From assembly GCA_047972265.1 (NCBI GenBank), contig JBKEAM010000018.1, positions 1 through 64,000 of the forward strand: a stretch of DNA of 64,000 bases, given 5' to 3'. The first letter of the stretch is position 1, and every line of letters starts with the position of its first letter. Source of the DNA: JAAYCI01 sp047972265 (GTDB taxonomy: Bacteria; Bacillota; Clostridia; Oscillospirales; Ruminococcaceae). Made by a program: the position numbers and the translations under genes. Shown here piece after piece: positions 16,321 through 24,938 of the stretch. Under the pieces are notes generated by a model. It was not told the DNA's origin. It made no database searches and worked only from the letters and a program-made list of their open reading frames with translations.

Positions 16321-16357
16321 AAAACACCCTAGCCTATTGTTTGGCTGGGGTGTTTTT
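16321..16357. terminator. Terminator after the 15759 gene
   Basis: AAAACACCCTAGCC pairs with GGCTGGGGTGTTTT (16343-16356), then TTAAT. The 135 bases to the IMP dehydrogenase stop codon hold nothing recognisable. Confidence 0.85.
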
Positions 16358-16492
16358 AATAAAAGAAGGGCTAAAAAGCCGATAAGAAAAAATAATTCGT
16401 TTAAAGCTATTAATGTACATCTATATGCCGCTAACGCAACGCATAAATTAAAGCGGGATAGCTCTTAGTGCGAAAGGTGTAGCAACAAAAAA

Positions 16493-17992
16493 TTATTCGG
16501 TGGTTTTTTCTTTTAAAATAACATCGTGGCTGCCGCCCTCAACAATACTGGTAGAAGATACCAATGTGATGCGGGATTTTTTGCGAAGCTCTGGCAGCGA
16601 GAGCGCGCCGCAGTTGCACATGGTGCTGCGTACTTTTAGCAGGGTAGAGTTTACATTCTCTTTTAAAGACCCGGCATAGGGCACATAGCTGTCTACGCCC
16701 TCTTCAAAGCTTAGTTTGCCCGAGCCTCCAAGGTCGTACCTTTGCCAGTTGCGGGCGCGGTTGCTGCCCTCGCCCCAGTATTCTTTTACATAACTGCCGC
16801 CAATGCTAAGCAGGGCGGTAGGGCTTTCGTCAAAACGGCTAAAGTAACGGCCCAGCATTACAAAGTCGGCGCCCATTGCCAGGGCAAGTGTAATGTGGTA
16901 ATCGTGTACAATGCCCCCGTCCGAACAAACAGGAATATAAACGCCGGTTTCTTCGTAGTAGGCATCACGTGCGGCAGCTACTTCCATTACGGCAGTTGCT
17001 TGGCCTCGGCCTATGCCTTTTTGCTCGCGGGTAATACAAATAGAACCGCCGCCAATGCCAACCTTTATAAAGTCGGCTCCGGCATCTGCCAAAAACCGAA
17101 AACCTTCGGCATCTACTACGTTACCAGCACCAATTTTCACACTGTCTCCATAGCGTTTGCGTGTCCATTCAAGGGTGCGCTGCTGCCATTCCGAAAATCC
17201 TTCGGAAGAATCGATACACAGTACATCGGCTCCGGCCTCTACAAGGGCCGGGATGCGCTGCTCGTAATCTTTTGTATTAATACCGGCGCCCACAATGTAG
17301 CTTTTGTTTGTGTCCAGCAGCTCGTTTATATTCTCTTTGTGGCTGTCGTAATCTTTGCGAAAAACAATGTAGGTAAGGTGCCCGTCTTTATCTACTAAAG
17401 GCAAAGAGTTAATTTTGTTATCCCAAATAATGTCGTTGGCTTCTTTTAAAGAGGTGCCCTCGGGCGCAGTTACCAGCTTGTCCAGCGGGGTCATAAAGCT
17501 AGAAACAAGAGTGTTTGCATCCATGCGGGACACACGGTAATCTCGAGAAGCTACAATGCCAAGCAGCCTGCCATTGGCGGTACCGTCATCGGTAACAGCT
17601 ACGGTAGAATGCCCCGTTTTTTCTTTCAGCGTTAAAATATCGGCCAGTGTTGCATCTGGCCGTATGTTCGAGTTGGATTCTACAAATCCACGCTTAAACT
17701 CTTTTACCCGGCGCACCATAGCGGCCTCGTCCTCAATGCTTTGGCTGCCGTAAATAAAGGCGATGCCGCCCTCTACAGCAAGGGCAATGCCCATGCGCTC
17801 GCCCGATACGCTTTGCATAACGGCCGAAACCATGGGGATATTCATCTCTATGGGGCTTTTCTCTCCACGGCGAAATTTTACCACGGGTGTTTTAAGGCTT
17901 ACGTTGGCAGGTACACATTCTGCCGAAGAATAACCCGGTACAAGCAAATATTCTCCAAAAGTATGGGAAGGTTCACTGTATACAAAAGCCAT
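16493..17992 (-). CDS. guaB: IMP dehydrogenase
   Basis: A 499-residue enzyme converting IMP to XMP with NAD+, the committed step of GMP synthesis. The (beta/alpha)8 barrel is interrupted by a CBS pair at about residues 105-225. The catalytic loop is GIGGGSICITREQKGIGRG with C319, where most bacterial enzymes read GPGSICTTR. This variant loop belongs to a separate IMPDH clade. The late flap motif DLGGSGKLSFEEGVD also differs from classical enzymes, and the usual RYFQ block is replaced. It is monocistronic, with an extended -10 promoter upstream. Confidence 0.88.
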   Translation of the reverse strand: MAFVYSEPSHTFGEYLLVPGYSSAECVPANVSLKTPVVKFRRGEKSPIEMNIPMVSAVMQSVSGERMGIALAVEGGIAFIYGSQSIEDEAAMVRRVKEFKRGFVESNSNIRPDATLADILTLKEKTGHSTVAVTDDGTANGRLLGIVASRDYRVSRMDANTLVSSFMTPLDKLVTAPEGTSLKEANDIIWDNKINSLPLVDKDGHLTYIVFRKDYDSHKENINELLDTNKSYIVGAGINTKDYEQRIPALVEAGADVLCIDSSEGFSEWQQRTLEWTRKRYGDSVKIGAGNVVDAEGFRFLADAGADFIKVGIGGGSICITREQKGIGRGQATAVMEVAAARDAYYEETGVYIPVCSDGGIVHDYHITLALAMGADFVMLGRYFSRFDESPTALLSIGGSYVKEYWGEGSNRARNWQRYDLGGSGKLSFEEGVDSYVPYAGSLKENVNSTLLKVRSTMCNCGALSLPELRKKSRITLVSSTSIVEGGSHDVILKEKTTE

Positions 17993-18034
17993 ACTGTTCT
18001 CCTTTCAAAAATAAGGTTGTTCAATCTTTGCTAC

Positions 18035-18043
18035 ATTATAGCA
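18035..18043 (-). promoter_or_regulatory. Extended -10 promoter of guaB
   Basis: On the minus strand TGC followed by TATAAT (18040-18035), 43 bases upstream of the start. The -35 region is weak, as is common for extended -10 promoters. Confidence 0.55.
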
Positions 18044-18210
18044 TAGTGTACCGGTATAGAAAACAACCTGCAAAGCAAAAAACAAGAGCCCTGTAGCTAT
18101 GTTGGGTTTTGTGTGGTTTACTGCGTTATTTTTGGTTCTTTTTGCATAAAATTGTTAGCAAAAGCAATACATATGCCACATTTTAATTTTAAAAAATGCA
18201 AAGATAAGTT

Positions 18211-18239
18211 TTGACTTAAAGTTGTTACTTTACCATAAA
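18211..18239 (+). promoter_or_regulatory. Possible promoter of the luxE-luxC-like operon
   Basis: TTGACT (18211-18216), a 17-bp spacer, then CATAAA (18234-18239). A TATAAT at 18263-18268 lacks a suitably spaced -35. The rest of the 310-bp gap from 17993 shows no gene. Confidence 0.4.
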
Positions 18240-18302
18240 GGGGTTTTTATTGGCAAATGCTGTATAATATAAAAAATACAGTAACAGGGGGGATTTTTAG
18301 AA

Positions 18303-19457
18303 ATGAGCCAACGCAAAAAGCTGTTTAGGTATAGCGATATTTATGACCTGCCCGGCAGCGATGCCTTATTTTGCAGTGCCATGCAAGAAATGGTGGCTTG
18401 GCATACACAGCGTAATGCAGATTATGCCGCTATTTTACAGCAGCAGGGCTTTGCGCCAAATCAACTGCAAACCATACAGGATATTGCACATTTGCCCCCT
18501 ATCCCTACCTTGTTTTTTAAAAAGCACAGTTTGTTTTCTGTTCCTGCAAAAAAATGCATTGTAAAAGCCACCACCAGTGGCACAGGCGGCAAAAAAGGCA
18601 TGGTGGGTATAGATGTATCCACCGGGCTGGATGCGCTGTGGGCGGTGCTAAAAACCTTTAAAAAACACAAGTTGTTTTCACCCATTCCTACCAACTACAT
18701 CATTTTGGCCTACCAGCCAAGCAAGCACAATCAAATGGGCATTACCCGCACGGCTACGGGGTTTTCTCTTATAACCCCTACCCTGCACCGAGAGTATGCG
18801 CTAAAAAATACCGGCACAAGTTACGAAACCAACTTTGAAGGGATTGAGCGGGCGCTTTACAAGTACCAAAAACAGGGTTTGCCGGTGCGCTTTATGGGGC
18901 TGCCCGCCTTTTTGCATTATCTTTTGCAGCAGATGAAAGAGCAAAATATACGGCTTAAGCTACATCCCAAATCTTTGGTTTGTACAGGTGGTGGGTGGAA
19001 GCAATTTTATTTTCAAAAGGCAGACAGGCGCGAGTTATACCAGCTGGCGCAGGAGTATTTGGGAGTGCCAGAGCAAAACTGCCGAGATTTTTACGGTACG
19101 GTAGAACATCCGGTTTTGTACTGCGATTGTAAAAACCATCATTTTCATGTTCCGGTTTACAGCCGCATACTTGTGCGAGACCCCGCAACCCTGCAACCCC
19201 TGCCCTATGGGCAGCCGGGCATCATCAATTTAATTTCTCCATTAATGAAAAGTATGCCCCTAATAAGCCTGCTGCCAGATGATTTTGCCATACTGCACGA
19301 GGGCAAAGAATGCGGCTGCGGCAACCCTGCCCCCTATTTTGAAATTTTGGGCAGAGCGGGGCTGGAGGATATAAAAACCTGCGCGGCAGGCGCGGGAGAA
19401 ATGCTGGAAGAACAGCAGCCCTTGGCACAAAACAGCCGAAAGGAGAACTTGCGGTGA
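18303..19457 (+). CDS. LuxE-like acyl-protein synthetase
   Basis: A 384-residue protein of the LuxE family, which activates a fatty acid with ATP to acyl-AMP and passes it to a cysteine, feeding the acyl reductase LuxC. The AMP-binding loop TTSGTGGKKG is at residues 90-99. Other conserved blocks are FMGLPAFLHYL, the TGGGWK loop and FYGTVEHP. A CxCGNPAP motif near the C-terminus may bind metal or carry the acyl group. AGGGGGG precedes the ATG. Its TGA overlaps the GTG of the luxC-like gene (GTGA). No luxA/luxB-like gene is present, so light production is not implied. Confidence 0.85.
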   Translation: MSQRKKLFRYSDIYDLPGSDALFCSAMQEMVAWHTQRNADYAAILQQQGFAPNQLQTIQDIAHLPPIPTLFFKKHSLFSVPAKKCIVKATTSGTGGKKGMVGIDVSTGLDALWAVLKTFKKHKLFSPIPTNYIILAYQPSKHNQMGITRTATGFSLITPTLHREYALKNTGTSYETNFEGIERALYKYQKQGLPVRFMGLPAFLHYLLQQMKEQNIRLKLHPKSLVCTGGGWKQFYFQKADRRELYQLAQEYLGVPEQNCRDFYGTVEHPVLYCDCKNHHFHVPVYSRILVRDPATLQPLPYGQPGIINLISPLMKSMPLISLLPDDFAILHEGKECGCGNPAPYFEILGRAGLEDIKTCAAGAGEMLEEQQPLAQNSRKENLR

Positions 19458-20740
19458 ATTTGATACAGGGACAATTGATGACACAGGACGAGGCAACCGC
19501 CTTTTTGCAGCAAATGCCGGATGCGGTAGCAAATACCCTGCAAAAGCCGCCCCTGCAAGCAGAGGTGGTAGTAGAAGCCTGTCAGGCACTTGCAAATTCG
19601 GTTTTGCCGCAAGATTTTGCGGCAGGCGCGCAGGCGTTGGGGGTGGCACCCCAAACCATAACAACCTACTACGAAGAATTAAAAACTATGTTTAGCAGCC
19701 AGTATTTATACCAAAGGCTAAAAACAGAGCTTGGGGACGATTACAATACCCCCCAAGTATATACACCCAATTTCGCAAAAAAGCAGGTGCATACCCAATA
19801 TATGCCCCTTGGCGTTTTGCTGCACATAGCCGCAGGCAATATGGATGGCCTGCCGGTGTACAGCGTTATAGAGGGGCTTTTGGCGGGCAATGTTAATATT
19901 TTAAAACTGCCGCAGGTAGATGGTGGGCTTACCATACAAATACTGCAAAAGTTGTTTTTAATACAGCCGCTTTTGGCCCAGTATGTGTATGTGTTCGATT
20001 ATTCCTCTAAAGAAACCGAGGCCCTTACAGCGCTGGCCAATATAGCAGATGCAGTTGTGGTGTGGGGCGGTGATGAAGCGGTATCTGCATTTAGAAAAAT
20101 GGCCCAGCCCAACACACGTATTATTGAGTGGGGGCATAAAAGCAGCTTTGCCTATGTTACCAAAGCGGGTATGCAGCAAAACCAAATGCAGGGACTGGCG
20201 TACAACATTTGTCAAACAAACCAGTTGCTATGCTCCTCTTGTCAGGGGATTTTTGTAGACACAGAGGATATAAACGAAGCGGGAGATTTTTGCAAGCAGT
20301 TTTTGCCGGTGCTGCAGCAACAGGCAGATAAGGCGTTGCCCATTCCCCTTTCGGCACTGGGGCAAACCACCCTAAAATTGTACAATGAGGAACTAGAAAC
20401 CATTTACAAAACCAAAGTAGAGGTGTTTAAAGGCAACAAGTACAGTGTGCTTTTATACCCGGGGCAGGCGCTTACGGTATCTATGCAGTTTCGCAACCCA
20501 TGGGTGCGGGCGCTGCCCCGCAGCGGCATTGTAAAAGCACTGCACCCCTATAAAAATCATCTGCAAACGGCGGGCCTGCTGTGTGGGGACGAGGAGCGAA
20601 TGGAACTTGCACAATTGCTTTGGCAGGCGGGTGTGGTACGGGTGGCCGGCGGAGAAAATATGTCTGATACTTTTTGCGGGGCTCCGCACGATGGTGAATA
20701 TCCCCTGCGCCGCTATTCGCGGATGGTAAGTTTGGAGTAA
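19454..20740 (+). CDS. LuxC-like acyl-CoA/acyl-protein reductase
   Basis: A 428-residue aldehyde-dehydrogenase-fold enzyme of the LuxC family. It would reduce an acyl thioester to the aldehyde with NAD(P)H. The predicted catalytic cysteine is C260 in NQLLCSSCQG, matching the CSSPQ position of LuxC. NIADAVVVWGGDEAV (about residues 196-210) and the GNVNILKLP nucleotide-binding region also match the family. AAGGAG precedes the GTG at 19454, which overlaps the stop of the luxE-like gene, so the two are translationally coupled and probably form the synthetase/reductase complex. The aldehyde's use in this organism is unknown. Confidence 0.87.
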   Translation: MNLIQGQLMTQDEATAFLQQMPDAVANTLQKPPLQAEVVVEACQALANSVLPQDFAAGAQALGVAPQTITTYYEELKTMFSSQYLYQRLKTELGDDYNTPQVYTPNFAKKQVHTQYMPLGVLLHIAAGNMDGLPVYSVIEGLLAGNVNILKLPQVDGGLTIQILQKLFLIQPLLAQYVYVFDYSSKETEALTALANIADAVVVWGGDEAVSAFRKMAQPNTRIIEWGHKSSFAYVTKAGMQQNQMQGLAYNICQTNQLLCSSCQGIFVDTEDINEAGDFCKQFLPVLQQQADKALPIPLSALGQTTLKLYNEELETIYKTKVEVFKGNKYSVLLYPGQALTVSMQFRNPWVRALPRSGIVKALHPYKNHLQTAGLLCGDEERMELAQLLWQAGVVRVAGGENMSDTFCGAPHDGEYPLRRYSRMVSLE

Positions 20741-21143
20741 AATGCGCTAAATAGTTGCCCAATCACGTTTAAACAGTAATTTGCTGTTTAAACGTGATTT
20801 TTGTTTTGTGTATTGTGTAAAAAATGAGTATGATAAAAGCTGGGCAAAAAATATTACATATATGCAATATTTTTGGGGCTTTGCGCATTACTATAATAGG
20901 GGTAATAAAAGGCGACGATAAAAATACGAAGTTTTACCAAAGTATGCGCAGGTAAAGCAAGTTGCCCCGGCCTGTATATTTATGGTCATTTATATAAGGC
21001 AGCACCGCATATAAGGCGTAGCCTTATAAAATGCTTTAAAAACGTATGGATTATAAAGTATTTTAAACAGGCAACAAGCAATTACACAAGTTAATGCAAT
21101 AAAATGCATCTGCCATGCATTAATACAACGACAGGGTGAAAGC
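20741..21143. other. 403-bp intergenic region before the sigma factor gene
   Basis: Contains the luxC terminator and a 7-bp hairpin ATAAGGC-GTA-GCCTTAT at 21011-21027. No coding sequence. The sigma factor promoter is expected here but no clear boxes were found. Confidence 0.5.
20761..20804. terminator. Terminator of the luxE-luxC-like operon
   Basis: A perfect 16-bp inverted repeat, 20761-20776 with 20784-20799, followed by TTTTTGTTTTG. Confidence 0.9.
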
Positions 21144-21731
21144 ATGCTTTATTTTTTTTCTGTTTTAACACAGGAACAACCTACAACAAAAGAAAGGGAG
21201 CAAAGCAAGCAGATTGCAGAAAATCTGCTTATTAAGGTAGCACAAAACGATAAAGAAGCATTTGCCGATTTGTACTTGCAAACAAAAACGGCAGTATATG
21301 GGTTTGCACTTTCTATTTTGCGCCACCAGCAAAGTGCCGAGGATGTAATGCAGGACGCCTACGTAAAAATTTACCAATCGGCGGCTTCTTACAAAGCGCA
21401 GGGCAAACCAATGGCGTGGATACTAACCATTGTGCGCAACCTCTCACTTATGAAGCTAAGAGCCCAAAGCAATAAAGAAATACTACTGGAAAACCCAGTG
21501 GAATTAAAGGACAGCACAAGTTTTGAGCAAAAATTATTAAATCAAATGCTGCTGCAAAAAGCGCTGGAAGCTTTAAGCAGTGAGGAACGGCAGGTTGTTA
21601 TGCTGCACAGCACAGCGGGGCTTAAGCACCGCGAAATTGCCCACCTGCTGGATCTGCCAGTTTCTACTGTACTTTCTAAATATCACCGTGCCCTGTCAAA
21701 GTTAAAAACTATTATAAAGGAGGAGGCATAA
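21144..21731 (+). CDS. RNA polymerase sigma factor, sigma-70 ECF-like
   Basis: A 195-residue sigma factor with region 2 (SAEDVMQDAYVKIYQ, AWILTIVRNLSL) and region 4 helix-turn-helix (LKHREIAHLLDLPVSTVLSKYHRALSKL, spread over about residues 155-182). The group is ECF-like, with no region 1 or 3. Its stop shares one base with the ATG of the next gene (TAATG), and that gene encodes an RsgI-like membrane anti-sigma factor, so the two form a signal-transduction pair. The N-terminal residues before about 20 are poorly conserved, and no strong ribosome binding site was found, so the start is less sure. Confidence 0.88.
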   Translation: MLYFFSVLTQEQPTTKEREQSKQIAENLLIKVAQNDKEAFADLYLQTKTAVYGFALSILRHQQSAEDVMQDAYVKIYQSAASYKAQGKPMAWILTIVRNLSLMKLRAQSNKEILLENPVELKDSTSFEQKLLNQMLLQKALEALSSEERQVVMLHSTAGLKHREIAHLLDLPVSTVLSKYHRALSKLKTIIKEEA

Positions 21732-23314
21732 TGTTGAGCAACACGGCAAAGACCGAAAAACATTTTGCAAAAATGGTTGAAAAAGCCACTCCAGATGTAT
21801 TTCCAGGCATCCTCCTTACACTCCAAAACCAAAAAGGAAGGGAAAATACCATGGAAAACACCGTTTATATGCCCCAAATGGCAGAAGAGATAACAATAGA
21901 GGAAAAGAAAAAAGGCAAAAAAACTCTGTTTAAAACGCTTGCTGCTTTGGCAGCAGCCTTGGTGGTTGCTGTAGGGCTGGGATTGGCCTATTTAAACTAT
22001 TCGGTAGATTCGGTAATTGGGCTGGATGTAAACCCCAGTATCCAAATTAAGGTAAACCGAGCCGAAAAGGTTTTGTCTGTAGATTTGTTAAATGAAGATG
22101 CAAAAGTAATTATTGGCGATATGCAGCTAAAAAACGTAGATTTAGATGTTGCGGTAAACGCAATTATAGGCTCTATGGTAACAAATGGCTATATTTCTGA
22201 GGCAAACAATTCTATCCTAATCTCGGTAGAAAACGCAAACCTGGCCAAAGGGGAACAACTGCAAACACGGTTGGCCGAAGAAGTAAATGCACTGCTTACA
22301 CAAAATGCGGTAAACGGCGCTGTAATAAGCCAAACTTTGGCCGAAGATGCAGAGCTAAAAACATTGGCAGAGCAATACGGCATTTCTTTGGGCAAGGCTG
22401 CACTTGTAGATATGGTGGTAAAGCAAGACCCCAGCCTTACTTTTGCAGATATTGCACCCCTTTCCATCAACGATATTTATCTGCTGGTAGCCTCGCAGCA
22501 AAGCACTTTACAGGGCATTACCGCCAGCGGGCAGGCCAATTCCAATAAATATATTGGGGAGGCAAAGGCCAAAAGTATTGCAATGTCTCATGCAGGGCTG
22601 CAAGAAAGCAACCTACTTTCTACAGAAATAAAGCTGGCCTACGACAGCCACCGTATGATTTATAAAATAGAGTTGGAAACAGCCTATGCAGAGTATGAGT
22701 ATAAGCTGGACGCCCTAACAGGCAATATCCTTAAATACGAAAAAGACGGGCAGGATATGCCCGACAATTCGGCAGTAACGGTGCCCGACAGTACACCAAG
22801 CCAGAGTGCACCTTCTCAAAACATAGACGAAGCGGCTGCCAAAGCTGCGGCATTGGCCCATGCCGGAGTTGCCGAAAGCGCCGCCACCTATATTAAGATA
22901 GAAAAAGATACCCATAACGGAATTCTTGTATATGAAGTTGAATTTTATGCAGGCAACACAGAGTATGAGTATAAAATAAATGCCCAAACCGGAGAAGTTG
23001 TAGAATACGAAAAAGAACAAAAAAATTCTTCCAATCATGGTGGTGCAGGTGGCGGCACAGGCACAAACTATATTGGAGAGGGGCAAGCAAAAGCAATTGC
23101 ATTTGCGCATGCAAATGTTACAGAGGGCTCTACCGGTAAAATGGAATGTAGATTAAAAAACAAAAAAGGAAGCATGGTGTACAGCATAGAGTTTGAGTGT
23201 GGAAGAAGCGAATACGAATATAAAATTGATGCCTGTACAGGAAAAATAATTGAGAGCAATGTTGACCACCACACAGAGTATGATACAAACCATCACGGAG
23301 GACACCACGGCTAA
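21731..23314 (+). CDS. RsgI-like membrane anti-sigma factor with three PepSY domains
   Basis: A 527-residue single-pass membrane protein. The cytosolic N-terminus (VEKATPDVFPGILLTLQNQKG, interrupted family pattern around residues 16-37) should bind the sigma factor. The helix is at about residues 66-88. The extracytoplasmic RsgI middle domain starts GLDVNPSIQIKVNR (97-110). Three PepSY-like repeats follow (about 272-345, 360-430, 442-513), each ending EYEYKxxAxTGxxxxYE-like, and the end is His-rich (HHGGHHG). RsgI proteins are reported to self-cleave at an Asn-Pro bond, and N101-P102 fits. AGGAGG and overlap with the sigma stop support the start. PepSY domains replace the carbohydrate-binding modules of cellulolytic RsgI, so the signal is unknown. 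Confidence 0.85.
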   Translation: MLSNTAKTEKHFAKMVEKATPDVFPGILLTLQNQKGRENTMENTVYMPQMAEEITIEEKKKGKKTLFKTLAALAAALVVAVGLGLAYLNYSVDSVIGLDVNPSIQIKVNRAEKVLSVDLLNEDAKVIIGDMQLKNVDLDVAVNAIIGSMVTNGYISEANNSILISVENANLAKGEQLQTRLAEEVNALLTQNAVNGAVISQTLAEDAELKTLAEQYGISLGKAALVDMVVKQDPSLTFADIAPLSINDIYLLVASQQSTLQGITASGQANSNKYIGEAKAKSIAMSHAGLQESNLLSTEIKLAYDSHRMIYKIELETAYAEYEYKLDALTGNILKYEKDGQDMPDNSAVTVPDSTPSQSAPSQNIDEAAAKAAALAHAGVAESAATYIKIEKDTHNGILVYEVEFYAGNTEYEYKINAQTGEVVEYEKEQKNSSNHGGAGGGTGTNYIGEGQAKAIAFAHANVTEGSTGKMECRLKNKKGSMVYSIEFECGRSEYEYKIDACTGKIIESNVDHHTEYDTNHHGGHHG

Positions 23315-23364
23315 TATACCAAGTAAATTGCAAACATATATGCAGATATACTTTTGGCAAAGAT

Positions 23365-23408
23365 AAACCAACACCCCCTGCTTTAAACAAAGCAGGGGGT
23401 GTTGGTTT
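23365..23408. terminator. Bidirectional terminator
   Basis: A perfect 20-bp stem (23365-23384 with 23389-23408) and AAAC loop, between the convergent rsgI-like and serpin genes. Confidence 0.9.
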
Positions 23409-23433
23409 AAATAGGTATGCAGCAGGTAAAAAA

Positions 23434-24696
23434 CTATGCAATTTGTGCGGCAGAAGGGTTGCTCATAACGCCCATAAACAGGGGCAGGCCGGTTTCCATA
23501 TCTACAACTGCATAAAAGTAAGCAGAATCGAAGGTGAGAATAAGGGGAGGCTCCTGCTCAAACGGGGCGCTGGTAACCCCTACCTCTACCTCGGTTACGG
23601 CAGCGGCTTCGGTTCCCTCTTCGTCTACACGTATTAAAATACGTTGCTGTACATTGGTTATAAAAAGGTCACGGTTCATATAACTTCCCAGGTTTTGCAG
23701 ATCGGCGCTGCCATCCTCAAAAGCAAGTGTAAGCCCCATCGGCTTTAAAACATCATTAAGAGACATGGTAAAAGCAGCTTCGTATTTTGGCATGGAGAGA
23801 ACAACATCATTTGCGTATGTTGCACTTTTAAGCCAGTTTTGCAGGGTGCTGCCAACAAACTGGATAGAGTCCAAATTTCCATCTTTGGGCTTTATGGCCA
23901 AATAGCAAAGGTTGCTCCCTTTGTAAGGAACCAAAATTCCCTCGGCGGTAGTGGTATTGATATAGTTGTAGCTTTTGGCAGATGCCGATAAGAAGGGAAC
24001 TTTTACTGTAGAGCCGTCTTGCAGAGTAAAAACTCCATCGTATGTATTTTTTGCATCAAAAGGAATGGTCCACTTGGCATCCATATACAAGGTATTGTAC
24101 AGCAGCATTACGGCTTCGGGGCTAATTTCGTCCACCATATCGGGAATAAGGCCGTCTGTTTTTTCGGACACCCACTGGTTTATGGTATTGGCAGCTGTAT
24201 CCTCTTTAAAAGGCAGGCTGTAAACATCTGCGGCAAAATAATCCACTGCATTTTGCAAAAATTCATTATTTGCCTCAAAGCCTTCATTCATCCAAACCGA
24301 ATTTGCAAATGAAAGGGTGGTTTCATCGGTGTTCGATTTTAATATGTCTTGCAATGTATGGCAAAGAGCGTTTGCGTCTTGGGAAGAAAGTCCCAAAACC
24401 TCCTCAAATTCTTTTGCGGTGTCTCCGTTGGCGCCATTTGCGGTTAGAGCAAGGGCGTAATAGGCAGACAAAGGAGACAAAACCATGTTTTCTTCGCCCT
24501 GCTTTAAAGATTGAGAAAAAAGATTTTCGGAAAAAAGCAGAGCTGCCTTTAACTGGGCAGGGGTAATGGCAGAATCCTTAATGGTTTGCGGCTTAATATT
24601 GCCGGTAAGGTTTGCTGCTGTTGTATTTGCAGAGCACCCGGCCATGACTAATACGGATAGAATACAGGCCAACAAAAGAGAAAAAATTCGTTTCAT
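23434..24696 (-). CDS. Surface lipoprotein serpin
   Basis: A 420-residue serine-protease inhibitor fold. Residues 1-21 are a lipoprotein signal ending in lipobox VMAGC, with C21 as the lipidated residue, so it is anchored outside the cell. Serpin blocks include NMVLSPLSAYYALAL, FANSVW and LLYNTLYMDAKW. The hinge DEEGTEAAAVT is of inhibitory type. Counting 17 residues from the hinge puts the scissile bond near Thr-Ser in GVTSAP, which suggests elastase-like targets. Gut Clostridia secrete related serpins (siropins) acting on host neutrophil proteases. AGGAGG precedes the ATG at 24696. The open frame to 24756 is not needed. It is convergent with the sigma/RsgI operon. Confidence 0.9.
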   Translation of the reverse strand: MKRIFSLLLACILSVLVMAGCSANTTAANLTGNIKPQTIKDSAITPAQLKAALLFSENLFSQSLKQGEENMVLSPLSAYYALALTANGANGDTAKEFEEVLGLSSQDANALCHTLQDILKSNTDETTLSFANSVWMNEGFEANNEFLQNAVDYFAADVYSLPFKEDTAANTINQWVSEKTDGLIPDMVDEISPEAVMLLYNTLYMDAKWTIPFDAKNTYDGVFTLQDGSTVKVPFLSASAKSYNYINTTTAEGILVPYKGSNLCYLAIKPKDGNLDSIQFVGSTLQNWLKSATYANDVVLSMPKYEAAFTMSLNDVLKPMGLTLAFEDGSADLQNLGSYMNRDLFITNVQQRILIRVDEEGTEAAAVTEVEVGVTSAPFEQEPPLILTFDSAYFYAVVDMETGLPLFMGVMSNPSAAQIA

Positions 24697-24792
24697 AAAT
24701 ATCCTCCTAATAGTGCTTGTATTAATAACACGAAAAAGAAGGGCAAAACCTGACAAAGATAAAAATTAAAGGGTAAAAAAGGGCAAGATTGC

Positions 24793-24821
24793 TTGACTTA
24801 ACTATACCTGCGTAGTATAGT
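24793..24821 (+). promoter_or_regulatory. Sigma-A promoter of sodA
   Basis: TTGACT (24793-24798), a 17-bp spacer, then TATAGT (24816-24821). ACTATA in the spacer and TATAGT at the -10 form a small inverted repeat. Confidence 0.75.
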
Positions 24822-24856
24822 ATAAATACAGCAAATGTTATTTTTTTAACCGAAAG

Positions 24857-24870
24857 TTAGCAATTGCTAA
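24857..24870. promoter_or_regulatory. Palindromic operator in the sodA leader
   Basis: TTAGCAATTGCTAA is a perfect 14-bp palindrome about 30-43 bases downstream of the expected transcription start. Nearly the same motif lies in the ZIP transporter promoter (38654-38667), which suggests a shared metal-responsive repressor. Confidence 0.55.
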
Positions 24871-24938
24871 TACTATTAAATTTTGATTTAGTTAATTGAT
24901 AAAACCTAAGATAACAAGCAGAAAGGATATGAAGTACC

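Noticed and set aside
18303..20740. A bioluminescence operon
   Set aside because: LuxE- and LuxC-like genes are present but no luciferase subunits or transferase, so light emission is not supported.
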